64,000 bases of DNA from Siphonodentalium dalli (taxonomy: Eukaryota > Mollusca > Scaphopoda > Gadilida > Siphonodentaliidae). The translations under genes were made by a program, and so were the position numbers. This document shows positions 33,717-44,979 of this stretch, one piece after another. Below the pieces are notes generated by a model. That model saw only the letters and a program-made list of their open reading frames with translations, searched no databases and had not been told where the DNA came from. Location: the NCBI GenBank assembly GCA_032622095.1, contig CP136066.1, positions 155,519,152-155,583,151 on the forward strand, in the 5' to 3' direction. The stretch's first letter is position 1; each line of letters begins with the position of its first letter.

Positions 33717-33982
33717 CGTCCGAATCACACAGAATGGACTCACAGGAAACAGACGCCCCTAACAACAGCGCACTGGCAATCATTATATGGTCACATACAT
33801 ATTAATATTAAAACAACAAAATATAAAATAGTCATGAGCTCGTGCAACCAATCTCGCTGTTTTCGTTTGAAAATAATGTCTGCTGGGGTAACTTTCCTGC
33901 TATGAGCTTGGCCGATGAGGGCCATGAAGTCAATGAATAATGAGGTCACATTCAGATACAAACCATGCATACTCGCTGGTCC
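33717..33982 (-). pseudogene. Duplicate of the desaturase terminal exon and 3' UTR
   Basis: On the minus strand this encodes YLNVTSLFIDFMALIGQAHS then RKVTPADIIFKRKQR, nearly identical to the C-terminus of the functional desaturase, followed by the same 3' UTR text (CATGACTATTT..., CACAGAA/GACTCACAGG). Compared with 34496-34769 it has a 15-bp deletion that removes the TGDGT-coding bases. The stop TGA is changed to TGG, and about 12% of bases differ. It lacks the rest of the gene, so it cannot be functional. A LINE tail separates it from the real exon. Confidence 0.85.
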
Positions 33983-34495
33983 CATATGGCATATACAACG
34001 ACGGGGTATTGACAAAAATAAATTGTTGAATAATTATAGACGAAATTCTAGAGATCAATTTGTCCAAGAATGGCATTCCACTATGAGTAACTCAGGAATA
34101 GGAAAAGCATTCTGAAGTCAACATTTCGAATGGAATCATTTGTTTCACATGCCTCTAACAAAGATATAAGAACTCTAATTCAATTTAGGACGGCGAACCA
34201 CTATTTGCCAAAAAGAGTACGGGCGATGGAACAAAACTCCACAGTCTGAGCGCAATCTTCTTTCAAATAGCAAACCAAATATATTTAGAAACTTGTGTAA
34301 ATTTATTTGCCACATAAACGAAAGAGCGAATTGCTCTGTGTAAATTATTATCTGTGTAATTATTATCTCATCTTGACCGTCTGAGGTTGCCAGCAATGAT
34401 ATGTTTTGATTCTATGTTTATGTACAATTATGTATATTCTTAAAACCATGTATTTGGTACAAGAATTAAAATGAATCTGACTCTGAATCTGAAAC
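33983..34495 (+). mobile_element. 5'-truncated LINE tail between two copies of the desaturase 3' end
   Basis: The plus-strand translation gives RRNSRDQFVQEWHSTMSNSG, then after a stop and frameshift FRTANHYLPKR and GRWNKTP. This parallels the FRTANHRLPVEQCRWNKST segment of the intact LINE at 12.3 kb. The non-coding end has AAAATGAATCTGACTCTGAA, the short-repeat tail typical of LINEs. It lies head-on to the desaturase transcript, within its 3' flank. Confidence 0.75.
34302..34307 (-). promoter_or_regulatory. Candidate poly(A) signal AATAAA for the desaturase
   Basis: On the minus strand AATAAA lies about 320 bp after the desaturase stop codon. It falls inside the antisense LINE fragment. Without transcript data it is only the best visible candidate. 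Confidence 0.3.
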
Positions 34496-34626
34496 GTTCG
34501 AATCACACAGACTAGACTCACAGAAAACAGACGCCACGTACAACAGCATACTGGCAATCATTGTATGATCACCTACATGTTAATCTTAAAACAACAAAAA
34601 TATTAAATAGTCATGAGATCGTGCAA

Positions 34627-35050
34627 TCAATCAGTCCCGTCCCCTGTACGCTGTTTTCGTTTGAAAATAATGTCTGCTGTGGTCACTTTCCTGCTATGAG
34701 CTTGGCCGATAAGGGCCATGAAGTCAATTAACAATGACGTCAGATTCAGATGCCAACCATACTCGCTGGTCGTATAATCCTGTGGAAATGTATGATGGTA
34801 ATTGTGGAATCCTTCACCGACGGCACTGAAACTCACGGCAATGTTCTGTGCTGGGCTGATTTGTTTGTCATATGGCCGGTTGCCCCACATATGGGCAGCA
34901 CTGTTCACTAACCACGTGGCGTTCAGTGAGCAGCAATATCGGAGGATAGCCGCAAGATAGAACGCGTTCCATAGAGATTCGCCCCAAAAGTAGTGAGGTA
35001 TAACCGTCGGTAAGATGAAACAGAATAACAATACACAGTACAGGTAGTAC
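34627..35050 (-). CDS. SCD: Desaturase terminal coding exon (third histidine box)
   Basis: A 424-bp exon after an ATATTTCAG acceptor. It contains LPTVIPHYFWGESLWNAFYL, SLNATWLVNSAAHMWGNRPY, VGEGFHNYHHTFPQDYTTSE and the C-terminus ending RTGDGTD then TGA. Vertebrate SCD genes split this region with another intron; here it is one exon. Its last ~140 bp and the following 3' UTR are duplicated at 33717-33982. Confidence 0.93.
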
Positions 35051-37699
35051 CTGAAATATAAATATATACACAGGTTACATATCAATAACTGAAGTTTACA
35101 GACGGTTGTGATATGTCAAAAATAATTTATGGGTTGGGGATCACTGTGCCAAAACGGTGGTCTTCGGGGATAGCACGACCACGGTGTGTAGCACAGTGCA
35201 CCATCTATCACCCCCCCCCCCCCCACACACACACACACACACACACCACCACCACCAGCACCACCACCACCACATGGATAACCACTGGCTAGTGGCTACA
35301 GATGCCATGGAATATAATTCCTTGAATAATTGAAAAATGTCCAGGTATGTACTCTAACCCTTTTATGCTAAATACTTATTGGTGAGTAGTTATCACTTAG
35401 GAAATGTTCAGATAATAAGTTAAACAGACGACAATTTCCCTCCAAGAAATAGGACATCTTCTGCACAAAATCTTCAGAAATTGGTCACTCTTCCTTGATC
35501 ATAACACATTTTAAACGTATTATCTTATCTTGACCGATTAGCAGTTTCCTGTACATTAATGGGATTGAATGGGGGGGGGGGGGGGGGGGGGACTATAACA
35601 CATGCAAGATTGGAACTATCAAAATTGTTCCAAAATAGCAAAATACATTTTCGAGACAACGGAGAAATCATATAACTTTGTATACTATAAAGCTTACTTT
35701 CTCTGATATCTCACAACTGGATCTGCCATCAAATCACTCATGTCGAGTTGTTTCCCCTTTGATATTACATCCGGGTGCTTTCTAACGAGCAGCCAGCCCA
35801 TGTGTGAGAAGAAGAAGCCTCGTTTTGCGTTGTGTGGGTCACCCTCGGTTTCGGAGCATTTATGGTGGACGCGATGGTCACGGGACCACTCGTGAATGTC
35901 ATTCTGGAACAAAAAGAATAAATTATCAGCTGAATTATTGGAAATGTGTAATAAAATCCCGAAAACTCGATTCAAATTGGGTTCTTGATTTCGAAGTTTG
36001 TATATGGGTGCACCCCACCCCTTTCCGATACGCGGAATACGTGTGATTTTGAAGATGTACGCAGGATTGTCGTTATCCCTGTTAATAAGTTTTCGGGACA
36101 TGTGTTTGTGGAAATGAAATCGAAGACGTGCTCCACTATTTTGTCTTAAGGGGTTTCAACAGGCTTCGAATAAAGGGCTGAACCCATTTAAGGTACACCA
36201 AACATCAACAATTAATAATAAAAACAAAGTATAATATTTGCAGAAGTTCAAAGATATAGTGTAGCTAAAACCAGCTATCCCAATTAATCCAAAATAGCGA
36301 TATACTGCACCATCATCATGTCATGATCCTGATCATTAGTATATTAACCCTTTACCCAACAAACCGGCCAAAAACGCCCAAATGAAGCTTCAACAGCCTA
36401 AAATATCTTCGGTCTGTCTCAATAACACCATACAAATATGGATATCATTGGAACCGGTTCATTGACCACATTGTGATGGTTACAGTTATGCCCTGTGCCA
36501 ATGCATTCTCTTATATATGCGAGTCGACCATAGGTCGCCTCGCATATATAAGAGAATGCATTGACCTAAAAAAAATATTTTTTTAACACTTTTTACCATT
36601 TTTTCTTACAACAATTATATATTTTTTTCTTACATTTTTATCATTTTTAATATGTTAAGCAAATGCATTCTCTTATATATGCGAGGCGACCTATGGTCGA
36701 CTCGCATATATAAGAGAATGCATTGGCACAGGGCCGTTCTGTTGGGTAAAGGATTAACACAAATTTATAAAACTAACGGATCTCTCAAATGTCCATATTC
36801 AGTAATCCCAATTAATGAATCCCTATCCCAAACCTCGATCTGAACATAACAATTTAAAGATGCATAATCGGAATTAACGCTCGCAAGTTACTATTGCCTT
36901 GACTTCGGGGGTAAACAATATTTGATTCGAGTGGAGGGACCCACCCATCAAAGCTCAGAGTGCCAAATTGCGGATGAAGATGGATAACTCTAAAATCTAG
37001 TGGCTTGTTCGTGTCAGATATTTGACAAACCGGCAAAATTTCGTTGAACAAAATGTTGACAAATAACAGGTTTGTGCAAGTTTATACTATAGTTGACTGG
37101 TTAGCATTATTTTTGGGCAATTAATCGATTTTGATAACTGAAGCGGCATTATAACAAAAAATAATTGTTGTTGTTGTTGGAATCTGATGATATGGGGACC
37201 ATCGAATCGGATTGAGTACCTTTTAAACATTGTTGTTGTAATTGTATGGGGAGAGAGGCCATCTAAGTTGTTATCCCAATTGTACATGAATTATACAATA
37301 AAATGTGATTAAACCAAACTAACCTGGAAGGCACTTGACTGCATAGCAGCGAGTAGAATGCGGAGGGGTAATTTAGCTTTGTAGGACCTGTGAGACCATA
37401 AGCGATGGCATCCTGCTGTTATTCCCACAGTCGAATTCAGGTACATGAGCAAAGCTGAAAATAGTAAAATAGCAATGCAATTGGGTTGAAGGAAGTCATA
37501 CTCCGCTACACTAGCATACACGAACATAAGTTTTAACCCTTCCATGACAGGAGCAGCGCTGGTGCAGCGTTACAGATCATGTGTCCTATGGGAGCCTCGC
37601 ATATATAAGATAATGTAAAGCCCCCCTATCTATCTCTCTCTCTATCTCTCTCTCGCATATATAAGATAATATATATATATACACATCCCTCTCTCTCTC

Positions 37700-37767
<68 letters not shown>

Positions 37768-40700
37768 GCTATCCCTAACTCCCCTAACACTATCTTCTCC
37801 CTGTTTTTCCATCACTAACTAAAATTTAGTTATATATCTCCTAAAACCATTATTTCAATCCCTTCCCGTCTCCAAAGTGGTCTCTGCGCTAACAAAAGGA
37901 GTGTTGTATGTCTTGGGAAGAGTGATGATGAAGAGAATACAGTTTTCACATAAATTTGGTTGTACAACATGTATACCGACAAATAATACACAAAGATATA
38001 CAATGCAGTATAATGATACATAAAATGAAGTCTGAAAATTGTGGTGAAAACAGCCATAGAAGACGACGAGTAATAAGTTTCAGTTGTGGGCTTTGTTTGT
38101 CGTCTCTTTCATAGAACTGAAGACCGGGCTTCCATGACAAATATTTTTAAACAAGTTAACAAGTTGTTATATACATACATGTGTACCACCGACTAGGAGA
38201 AACTCATCAGTCAGATTTATTAAAATAATATACCAGTTTCTTTATGTTAAAGGATGTGCCCATCAGTAGAAAATATGATTATTCCACAAATAGTTTGGGA
38301 TTAACTTCCCAAGTTACTAAGGTTGTTGTTGAGCATGTTTTGCACTGACAAAGATCAAGTATATCAGGGAAACCATACCAATCACCATCCCTGCTCTTCT
38401 TCGGTACCACCTCCACTCAGGATCTAGATTTTTAATTGGCACTCTTAGTTGCCTTGGGGTCTCCGCCTAATATTCCGGGGTTCAGAGATTCGAGATGATT
38501 ACTCAACAAGAAAACTAAGATGCATGCATCAGGTCGGCCGTGAACTATCTACCATAGAATTGTTGTAGCTATCGATTATACATTTTGAAACACCTGTCTG
38601 TATGTATGTATGTATGTGTGTATGCGTGAATGCATGTGTGTATGTGTTATAGACTCTAACACTGCTCGAATTTGGTATTTAACGTGTCAACTTGACCTCG
38701 CTCATAGGCATGTTTCTGGACCTTGACCGATCCGACTAAAAATTTGTGTGTAGGACTACTTCGATCCCGGGAGCAATATGGACGGGTCCAATTTCACGTG
38801 GGACCATGTTCTCGAACGTGCTGATATAGGCATGTTTCTGGACCAATTGAACAATAGTTTGGCCAGACGCTGTATATACTGGGTACTGTCCAGATGGAGG
38901 CGATCACAAAAAAAATCCCTAACTAGCCCGAACGAAGTCGAGTACATCAGCTAGTTTAATATATATTTTGGACATTTGTCTGTCTGTTTGTCTGTTAGCT
39001 ATGGCCGGGAAAACTGCCGGACAGATTTGACGAAATTTGATACCTAGGGGAAATTATTTCCAGGGAGTATTTTGGACGGGTCAAATCTTGATCCCGACCT
39101 GACTTTGACATTCAAAAAGATCAATTCAAGGTCAAATCTGGTAAAACGGAAGTATTTCAACGAAATTTGATACCTACTGTTACTTTTGTCCCAGGAGTGT
39201 TTCGGGTGGGTCAAATCATGACCCTGACCTGATCTTGACATTCAAAATTGTCGGGTATAAAGCCGGGCGGATTTCGACGGGTACTTTTGTCGTGACTTTT
39301 GTCCGGGGAGTGTTTTGGACGGGTCAAATCGTGACCCCGACATGACCTTCACCTTTAAAATAGTCAATTCAAGGTTAAATCGCGCATTTCTCCGAAAATC
39401 AGAGGGGAACATCCCGGACGAAGTGGGGTCCACGAGCTACTATTATATATTTCTAGATTTAGTTACAAACTAAATACCTGTATATTGTACAAAGAAATGT
39501 TTGACAAATATATCTGTATCAATATTACCATACGGGTCATTAAAATAGATACGACGAAACAAATTTTGAAGGGTGCATGTATCAGGTAAATTTTTATATT
39601 TCAAATGATGACAGGAATGCAGAAAGTTGAAGTACCTATACGTAATACTGGCTATCCGCATGAAGAGATATACATGTATATAAAAACCAGATGAGGGATA
39701 TGTCTGTACAGTTGCTAAACAATTCAGTCATGCAAAAGAGGATCAAAGAGTAAGATACCAAATTGCTGCCTGTGGTAATGTTTTTTAACGAAATTCGGGA
39801 AAATTAGATTACTCTCACCCTGGTTATCCAGAAGATAATTGTGGAATCTGATGACGATCGGACAAGGGGTGTCGTCTGTAGGATCAACCAAATTATTTAG
39901 CCATAAAAATAGTAAAATTGAAGATCACCGCTGGCAGTGATGTCTTCACAAGGACAGTTTGAGAACAAAATATGGCTCACATCTAGCGGTGACCCAAAAT
40001 ATCCACATAAGAAAAAGTTCTCCAATAAAAGCTGGCTGCAGGGTGCGCCAATTGATTCAAATTCGAAATTTAGCAGGGTGTACTGCTTGTGGCCATGTTT
40101 TCCCCGCAAATTTGATAGACTGATGGACAAAACCACTGAATCCGTTGAATCAATATACATGTATACATGGATTAATTTATATGCATTGTTATACACAGTA
40201 CTGGTATATAAAGGTACTGAAAATAACTATGTTACTAGTATACACAAAATAAACCATATATCATGGCTATGGGTTCTAATATCCGAACATGACAGCTGAG
40301 AACTTGGTGTGAATTAAAGAGTGGTGGTTTCTCAAGCATATCTAACCCTCCACGTTAGAAACATGCCATTAAATGTCATAAGTATAATCTAGCTTGAGGA
40401 CAGAAGTGATCCATAAAACCCCCCTTAATTCAACCAGGTCCTCGCCCGATGTATGATCGATCACATGATGATCTAGGGGGATTATAATTGATGTATAAAA
40501 ACAGCACTGCATGTAAATATAAAATAAAATAGTGCTACATCTTATTACAGATTATTGCCATATATAATCAGTGATTATACAGACAGTCTGACAAAATAAA
40601 GTTTCAGTGACACTCTATCCGAAGAGGGGAATAATTTCATCTGTTACAGTCAATGGAGCAATTATGAATCTGGAAAGGTGAAATTTCTAAGTAATACTAG

Positions 40701-43700
40701 ATATCGACATGACGCGATAAAATATAACGTAAATGCAATATGGCCGCTGGCGACCATTTTTTCCTATGAAATTAAAAAAATATTTGATAGCTCTCATCTG
40801 ATAGATCAATATCAAGATAAATATGAAGTTTGGTGATGATCGGATGAGTGAAGTGGACTGTGGTCTGTGCTAAACGGTTTAGTAATGCTTAAACAGATTC
40901 TTACCTTAATATTTTTATGTTCACTTTATAAACTTCACTGAGTCATCTTTGTCATGTATTGAGTTTGATATCTTTTGTTAACAGTTTATAAATCATGTAT
41001 GTCTCATGTTTGTTATTTTAATTTATGTGTTTATTATCATTAAATAAAGTTGCATTCCTTAAAAAGATTCTTACCTCAATGTTTTTATGTTCACTTTATA
41101 AACTCCACTGAGTCATCTTTGTCATGTATTGAATTTGATATCTTTTGTTAACAGTTTATAAATTATGTATGTCTCGTGTTCGTTATTATATTATATACAC
41201 TTTATAGTGTGTTTTCAGAACGAAAAAAAATTGAATAAAATCAACAAATTTGTAAATTTAAAAACAATTCAAACGTTGTTGTATTCCATGTCCCAGCCCG
41301 GACATATACACCAAATTTCAATAATATTCATTGAGAAACAACGGACCAAACGCTATATAACACCCGTATACATCTTTTATTCCGTATCGGACTCGGGTAC
41401 ATGTTATAGTAGGTACCGAATTGACACACGTCGACTGGGCGAGTTGGCCCTGGGGCGATTAGGCCGATTCCGGCACATTCTATAATTTACCGTATGTATC
41501 CGTTTACGCGTAGTTTACTTTAGAAAGTTCCGCAATTAATACCGTAAATAGAGCGACCTTATTTGACAGAGAATGCCTCTGTTATTGATTATCAAGTTGC
41601 TGTACATTAAAAACGACAAATTCACATGCTCGTTCAAGCGCAGTAGTCTATTTTCCCCATGTTAAATGACATCCACAAATACTAAATAACGCTAACCTAC
41701 TGCCGAATTAATGTTTGACACGACAACTGTTAACATATTTGGGCTGAATTCATCTGACGCGGTATTATTCCTCAAAATAAACAACAAAACCATCGTTACT
41801 TGGAAATGTAGTTTGGGCTAACATTTACATAAATCCTCCAGATCAATTATCCGACACACACGTCAGATGAAAAAGTCACATGAAGTAACCGGCCAAATTG
41901 GCCGAAATGATGCGAACGTTGGGTAGATTTTGCCCAATGCTGGGCAATGATTTTGCTTAACGCAGGGTAACAAAGTTATTTACCCAATATTACTTTCCTT
42001 TCTGCGTTTGGGCGATTTTTTGTACCCGAGCGGTAAATTGTTACCCTGCGTTGGGTAAGAGCATTGCCCAACATTGGGTAGCGTTTGCTCAGCGTTCGAG
42101 TGGTGCACCATTGTGTTGGGTATGGTTTTTGCGTACATTCAGAGCGAATTCAACAGCATCGTATGGGTTAATTTATTCACTTCTGCTACAGCTAGCTACT
42201 TGCCCAATCGCCCATGTAGGCAGATGGGTATTTGATGCATGATATGATGTCCCTTTCCGTGGTCAGGCAGCTAGGGGGTGCGGTCGGTACCTTTTTGGAT
42301 TTTGCGTACCTGGTGGAACCGACCGCAAGCTAGGGGTTAATAGTGGCGTTTCCGCTCAAGCGATCGACTTGGGGATTGGAACTTTGGTACATACAGGTTT
42401 ATTCTGCACTACAGTACATGCCCCATCTCGCTTGGACCCATGTGGTAGGTGCGGTCGGCTTTTAGTAGGACCCAGTCTGATATACGAATAACCAGATATT
42501 CACACAGAACATGGCACACGGTTACTAGTGACATTGATTTGGCGTGGAAAGGGTGTTGTTTTGATAAAGATTCTTGAAGCGGGTGTGTATATTATATGCA
42601 AAGGACAGTCCAGCAACACAAAACCGTCAGCTAAAACATATTCTAATATGCGTCTTATGCAGTCGGACAGTTATGGAATTGCCCCACTGCTGTGATCTTT
42701 CTTAAAATTACTGCATGGCCACTTATATTAAGTGATGCTTGGCTACATGGAGTCCGATCATCTGCCTGTATATACTGATACTCCGATGTGACACCCGTTC
42801 AACATGTTTATTGGGCACAGTTCTGATCGGAAACTTGAGAGGTCGTGACATTATTCACATGTATATTAATGTACCAACTCCACTTTGATTCCCTTCTGCA
42901 GTCAGATTAGACTATTGCCCTATTGCATTTGTTCCTGTCCCCAAAGGTGAATGTGCTCAAACATTCAAAATTCGATAAACATACACCAGCTATCCTTGAC
43001 GAAGTTTTAAAACTCACTCTCAGAAAATTTGAATTGGATTGAAGTCGCTTGGCAATACGATGTCAGTGTAAATGCCTATCAGATGTTGTCAACGAAAGCA
43101 TGGTCAGCATTTAAAATATGTTGCTGTGATCTAGTTCTTATACATGCCTTCAATTCATATGAATGCCCTTTTAGCAAATACGCCATAATAGGTTTAAGTT
43201 GCTCTTCGAACAACATATGTTGTGTTATTTGTCTTTAACAAAGTCACATGTTTTGTATCAATGAGTCCAATTGATATGCCAACTTTGGTATAGCAATAAT
43301 ATAGAACAAAGTGCATAGCGCTGTTAAATTATATTTTGTATCTTCATATAACTGGAGGTTAGGAATCACAAATACACATTTAATAGCTTGTGTACGTTTA
43401 AATTTGTAGATGACTAAATTATGTGAGCAGACCGGATCAACAATTGAATTGGTTATGTGAAGATCGTTCAACTTTCGAGTTTGAGTCTTTTCGCGGCCAT
43501 GTTGTACCATTTGTTAACAAATTCAACGTATATTCACTTGCAGGTAGCGAGTTCAAAAAGACGCTATAAAATATTGCAAACGGATACAATAAGAATTTCT
43601 GTCATATAAGATCTCATATACTGATCTTGATTGATCAGTTCATTTAAAAATAATCTTTTTTGCCTTTTACCGTTACAAAAATCGGTCCAGATATCGGGAC

Positions 43701-44257
43701 TAACGCTCATTTTATACGGACGCCATTTCTGTTTAAAATGATATATGACATGGATAGTATCATTTAGTGCATGTTGCCAAAATTTAGGTTATACTTGCTT
43801 TCCCCCAAATATTCCACCATTTATTTCTCAATTCGATGACCATCAAGATTGTCCGGTAAAAATTAATTTAATATCGTGTCTTCAACTTGCACTTTTAGTA
43901 TGTTGTATCCAATAAGTTTTTTCTAATGAAAAAGTTTTAAACAATTCTGTTCTAGTTTTGTCTAAGTTAGGTGTTATATGGGTATGTTGACTGCATAATT
44001 TGTGAATTAGTATATCTGATAACATAATTTTTACACTTACTCCACAACCATGTGAGAGGGTGCGCCCCCGGAATCAATGAGAGGGAGTAGAGTGATGCCC
44101 CGTGTAACAGCACGAAGAGGAAGACATTCCTCCATACTATCTCCATCGGTGGCCGCTTCGGTCCGTGTGTCTCCTCTGTTATAATCGGTGCCACTACATC
44201 TCCTATCGTATCTTCAGCTGCTGGAGATACATCCTGAACTGTGTTTCGTGGTGGCAT
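34627..44257 (-). CDS. SCD: Stearoyl-CoA (delta-9) acyl desaturase, four coding exons
   Basis: This is an ER-membrane diiron enzyme that puts a double bond at carbon 9 of saturated acyl-CoA using cytochrome b5 electrons (family knowledge). The exons are 44257-44041, 37454-37324, 35903-35698 and 35050-34627. They join in phases 1, 0 and 2 with GT-AG introns of about 6.6, 1.4 and 0.65 kb, giving 978 bp and 325 residues. The histidine boxes are HRLWSH (residues 89-94), HRVHH (126-130) and HNYHH (267-271), with an extra metal-type His in NSAAH (238). Hydrophobic segments flank them. The C-terminus KRTGDG-like (KQRTGDGTD) matches the family. The N-terminus is shorter than in vertebrate SCD. The closest class is animal SCD; substrate preference cannot be read from sequence. 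Confidence 0.93.
35211..35273. repeat. C-run and (AC)n/(CCA)n microsatellite in desaturase intron 3
   Basis: A run of about 14 C is followed by (CA)n and then CACCACCACC units. It lies in the 647-bp intron between exons 3 and 4. Confidence 0.85.
35357..35460. repeat. Truncated MITE R2 fragment in desaturase intron 3
   Basis: AACCCTTTTATGCTAAATAC, GAGTAGTTATC and TCAGATAATAAGTTAAACAG correspond to the left half of the 33345-33582 copy. The right half is missing. A poly-G run of about 21 bases follows at 35571-35591. Confidence 0.6.
35698..35903 (-). CDS. SCD: Desaturase coding exon 3 (second histidine box)
   Basis: A 206-bp exon after TTGTTCCAG. It starts NDIHEWSRDHRVHHKCSETE, includes RGFFFSHMGWLLVRKHPDV and ends RYQR plus two bases before GTAAGC. 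The HXXHH box is intact. The exon size also matches the vertebrate equivalent from memory. Confidence 0.93.
36497..36565. repeat. Palindrome family P, copy d
   Basis: A 69-bp palindrome, near identical to 2476-2544, centre GTCGACCATAGGTCGCC. It is the left member of a pair; the right member is at 36659-36727. Confidence 0.85.
36659..36727. repeat. Palindrome family P, copy e
   Basis: The right member of the pair, centre GGCGACCTATGGTCGAC, so inverted relative to copy d. It is followed by ACAGGG, mirroring CCCTGT before copy d. The AT-rich spacer between them is about 95 bp. Confidence 0.85.
36850..37225 (-). repeat. Dispersed repeat R3, copy b, in desaturase intron 2
   Basis: Reverse complement of the family at 14570-14890. 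Landmarks are GACTTCGGGGGTAAACAAT, ACCCACCCATCAAAGCTCAG, AACAAAATGTTGACAAATAA and CTATAGTTGAC. It ends about 100 bp before the exon 2 donor. Confidence 0.65.
37324..37454 (-). CDS. SCD: Desaturase coding exon 2 (first histidine box)
   Basis: A 131-bp exon after a TTTTCAG acceptor. It codes LLMYLNSTVGITAGCHRLWS then HRSYKAKLPLRILLAAMQSS and ends AFQ before GTTAGT. The HX4H box and the SYKA signature are conserved. From memory, 131 bp equals the size of the equivalent vertebrate SCD exon. Confidence 0.93.
37628..37766. repeat. (CT)n microsatellite in desaturase intron 1
   Basis: Long CT runs (about 37690-37764 almost pure) follow CTATCTATCTCTC. Two remnants of the palindrome family, CTCGCATATATAAGATAAT, lie at 37597 and 37653. 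Confidence 0.9.
38580..38950 (+). repeat. Degenerate repeat with (TATG)n and GACC-rich text
   Basis: GTATGTATGTATGTATG at about 38600 is followed by TTGACCTCGCTCATAGGCAT repeated in part (38693 and 38817). It resembles the 27.2-27.9 kb repeats and leads into the 39.0 kb array. It is within desaturase intron 1. Confidence 0.5.
39000..39425 (+). repeat. Tandem array, ~130-bp period, same family as 21.3 kb
   Basis: Units are marked by CGAAATTTGATACCTA at 39031 and 39161 (130 bp apart) and then degenerate copies. TTTTGGACGGGTCAAATC and CTGACCTTGACA/TCAAGGTCAAA-type motifs recur. It lies in intron 1 of the desaturase, antisense to that gene. Confidence 0.8.
39426..40897. other. Intron 1 sequence, nothing recognised
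   Basis: No exon-like segment with splice sites matching the desaturase frame was found, and exon 1 joins exon 2 in phase without one. The short frames on both strands have no motifs. Confidence 0.45.
40898..41190 (+). repeat. Direct duplication of ~125 bp, spacing 167 bp
   Basis: AGATTCTTACCTTAATATTT at 40898 and AGATTCTTACCTCAATGTTT at 41065 begin two copies. Both continue through TTCACTTTATAAAC, GAGTCATCTTTGTCATGTAT and TTTGTTAACAGTTTATAAAT. AATAAAGTTGCATTCCTTAA between them looks like a retroelement tail. Confidence 0.75.
41905..42130. repeat. TTGGGTAA / TTACCCAA inverted-repeat cluster
   Basis: Motifs ACGTTGGGTAG, TTGCCCAATGC, ACGCAGGGTAACA, TTACCCAATATT, TGTTACCCTGCGTTGGGTAA and TGCCCAACATTGGGTAGCG alternate on both strands over about 220 bp. 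The cluster can fold on itself. Unknown family. Confidence 0.65.
42131..43966. other. Intron 1 sequence, nothing recognised
   Basis: No supported gene or repeat; frames at 43029-43238 and 43244-43510 lack motifs. The terms GGTGCGGTCGG occur at 42277 and 42446, a small local repetition. Confidence 0.4.
44041..44257 (-). CDS. SCD: Desaturase coding exon 1
   Basis: It begins ATG at 44257 and codes 72 residues plus one base. It contains IVWRNVFLFVLLHGASLYSL, the first membrane segment, and ends LTWLW before a GTAAGTG donor. Upstream, a TTTTGTAG acceptor at 44306 suggests a separate 5' UTR exon further right (inference). The start is chosen because it is the first ATG after that acceptor. Confidence 0.9.
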
Positions 44258-44305
44258 ATTGCTGATAATTTATCCAGTCTTCTATAAAACTTCACACCTA
44301 TATAC

Positions 44306-44979
44306 CTACAAAATAAAGATATATGTAAAGAAATATGTTTGTTCAACCTTTGTTTAGGTTGTATGATATTGTACATATCTTTTGTATATACACTCATATA
44401 TCTCAATATCATGTAACATTTGATAAGAGAATAAATCATTGAAGTTTATTTATTTAATGACAATTTCTTAATTTATTTACCAGCATCTGCATACATATAA
44501 GACAACATGTTAAAACAATGATTAGAATTATGATAATGGATAAAATCAGCTTTACATTGAAACACAATTTAAACAGGTGTGATCAACTCCTCAGCGTAGC
44601 ATTTCAATGAGCCCTCAAGGCAAGCACGTGGGGGTGACTAACATTTAATGCCCACCAACTTGAAGGGCAGTGAAAGAAAGAAGTGATTTATTCCACTGAG
44701 TCCGTGCCAAATACCTTTAAATATATATATATGTTTTGAAGGTCGGTATTTGGCGATAAAAAAGTCATGTTAATGGGCTGATTGTTTAGTGGTATAGAAT
44801 ACGTACAAGTGATGGCTTCATCATAGTCGAATGCTGTACACAAGTCATACTTCAACTTTTGTTATCGAGTCATAAAAAGAGATAAATCATGCACGGAGTG
44901 TGAACCTAATCATCCGATGTTGAAATTTGTCGTCAAGTTCGCACGTACTAAGGGAACCCTGTGTCCGAATCGATTACAT
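44306..44979. other. Region upstream of desaturase exon 1, nothing firm
   Basis: A TTTTGTAG acceptor at 44306 implies a 5' UTR exon to the right, but I cannot place it or the promoter. (AT)n occurs near 44722. Confidence 0.4.

Larger units (their letters stand above)
36348..36753. mobile_element. TTAA-flanked MITE in desaturase intron 2 enclosing two palindromes
   Basis: TTAA lies at 36344-36347 and 36754-36757. The ends CCCTTTACCCAACA and TGTTGGGTAAAGGA form a terminal inverted repeat. Inside, the composite palindrome element runs from CCCTGTGCC (36491) to GGCACAGGG (36733). The TTAA ends again suggest piggyBac-like mobility. The element sits within the 1.4-kb intron between exons 2 and 3 and leaves both splice sites untouched. 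Confidence 0.7.

Noticed and set aside
39897-40299. Overlapping frames that might be an extra desaturase exon
   Set aside because: No desaturase motif, and exon 1 joins exon 2 in phase (T residue completed) without any extra exon.
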